From NCBI GenBank assembly GCA_030831885.1, contig JAURKF010000320.1, positions 1 to 6,849 of the forward strand: a stretch of 6,849 nucleotides of DNA. Direction: 5' to 3'. A program made the position numbers and the translations under genes. This DNA is from Flavobacteriales bacterium (GTDB lineage: Bacteria; Bacteroidota; Bacteroidia; Flavobacteriales; UA16). Each line of letters starts with the position of its first letter. Position 1 is the first letter of the stretch. A model generated the notes under the pieces. It was given only the letters and a program-made list of their open reading frames with translations, searched no databases and was not told where the DNA came from. Of the stretch, positions 6,704-6,849 are shown one piece after another.

Positions 6704-6849
6704 GGAAGCCGCTCGAAAAACTCCGCTGTTTGCCTGCGCCGCACTGCGTTCTTCTCCATACACAATAGCATCGCGCTCACGAAACTCAGCGGTTTACGGA
6801 CGCACTGCAGTGCTTTCCTCCCCATTCAAAATAGCATCGCGCTCACGAA
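6704..6849. repeat. degenerate tandem repeat, period about 64-66 nt, cut by the window end
   Basis: Two clear copies start at CTCCGCTGTTT (6721) and CTCAGCGGTTT (6785). They end in a 20-nt block beginning AATAGCATCG that is identical at 6764-6783 and 6830-6849. The offset grows from 64 to 66 nt through a small indel in the middle, where the copies diverge (CGCACTGCGTTC against GCACTGCAGTGC). A worn copy of the block's end, CGCTCGAAAAACTC at 6710-6723, aligns with CGCTCACGAAACTC at 6774-6787, so the array has at least parts of three units. Copy 2 contains a perfect 12-bp palindrome, GCACTGCAGTGC, at 6802-6813. The full extent lies beyond the window. Confidence 0.75.

Larger units (their letters stand above)
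6546..6849. other. noncoding region with repeats and a terminator
   Basis: About 300 nt follow the secreted-protein stop with no believable gene. A 61-codon minus-strand frame at 6640-6825 runs across the terminator and the tandem repeat, has no recognisable protein pattern, and I reject it. The stretch contains the 13-bp inverted repeat, the terminator hairpin and the degenerate repeat array, each listed separately. It is A/T-rich up to about 6700 and clearly more G/C-rich after that, where the repeat array begins. Confidence 0.7.

Noticed and set aside
6640..6825. 61-codon minus-strand frame at the window end
   Set aside because: It crosses the terminator hairpin and the tandem repeat, and the translation resembles no protein. 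The open frame is probably a result of the repeat composition.
6704..6849. CRISPR array
   Set aside because: The unit is about 65 nt but the conserved block is at the end of a diverging unit, only two clear copies are visible, the spacers are themselves related in sequence, and no cas gene is present.

Overview
The window reads as a stretch of ordinary chromosome from a member of the Bacteroidota, probably Flavobacteriales-like. The main evidence is the large secreted protein at 4146-6545. It ends in a type A sorting domain of the type IX secretion system (T9SS), which is found only in this phylum and its relatives. The lack of clear Shine-Dalgarno sequences and the A/T-rich leaders before the start codons agree with this. 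I cannot name the genus from the sequence.

Layout: (1) 1-249, + strand, holds the C-terminal end of an RlmD/RumA-family 23S rRNA uracil-5-methyltransferase. (2) 272-778, + strand, is a PyrR-like phosphoribosyltransferase 22 nt downstream, probably co-transcribed with it. (3) 787-1296, - strand, is shikimate kinase (aroK), convergent with the previous gene and only 8 nt from it. (4) 1297-1441 is the divergent aroK/clpB intergenic region. (5) 1442-4060, + strand, is the disaggregase ClpB, complete and with all catalytic motifs. (6) 4093-4125 is a strong intrinsic terminator. (7) 4146-6545, + strand, is a 799-residue modular exported protein: signal peptide, a CX4CH-containing choice-of-anchor V / Reeler-like domain, an Ig-like domain, five tandem repeats of about 73 residues with paired cysteines, a second Ig-like domain and a T9SS sorting domain. 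(8) 6546-6849 is noncoding. It carries a 13-bp inverted repeat, a second intrinsic terminator and a degenerate tandem repeat (period about 64-66 nt) that runs off the window end.

The housekeeping genes (rRNA modification, nucleotide salvage or regulation, the aromatic amino-acid pathway, protein disaggregation) do not form one pathway. Apart from the likely rlmD/PyrR-like pair, they seem to be separate transcription units. I found no mobile element, CRISPR array, tRNA, rRNA or defence system, and nothing that I would call a new biological system. The most interesting parts are the architecture of the surface protein and the repeat structures in the last 300 bases.
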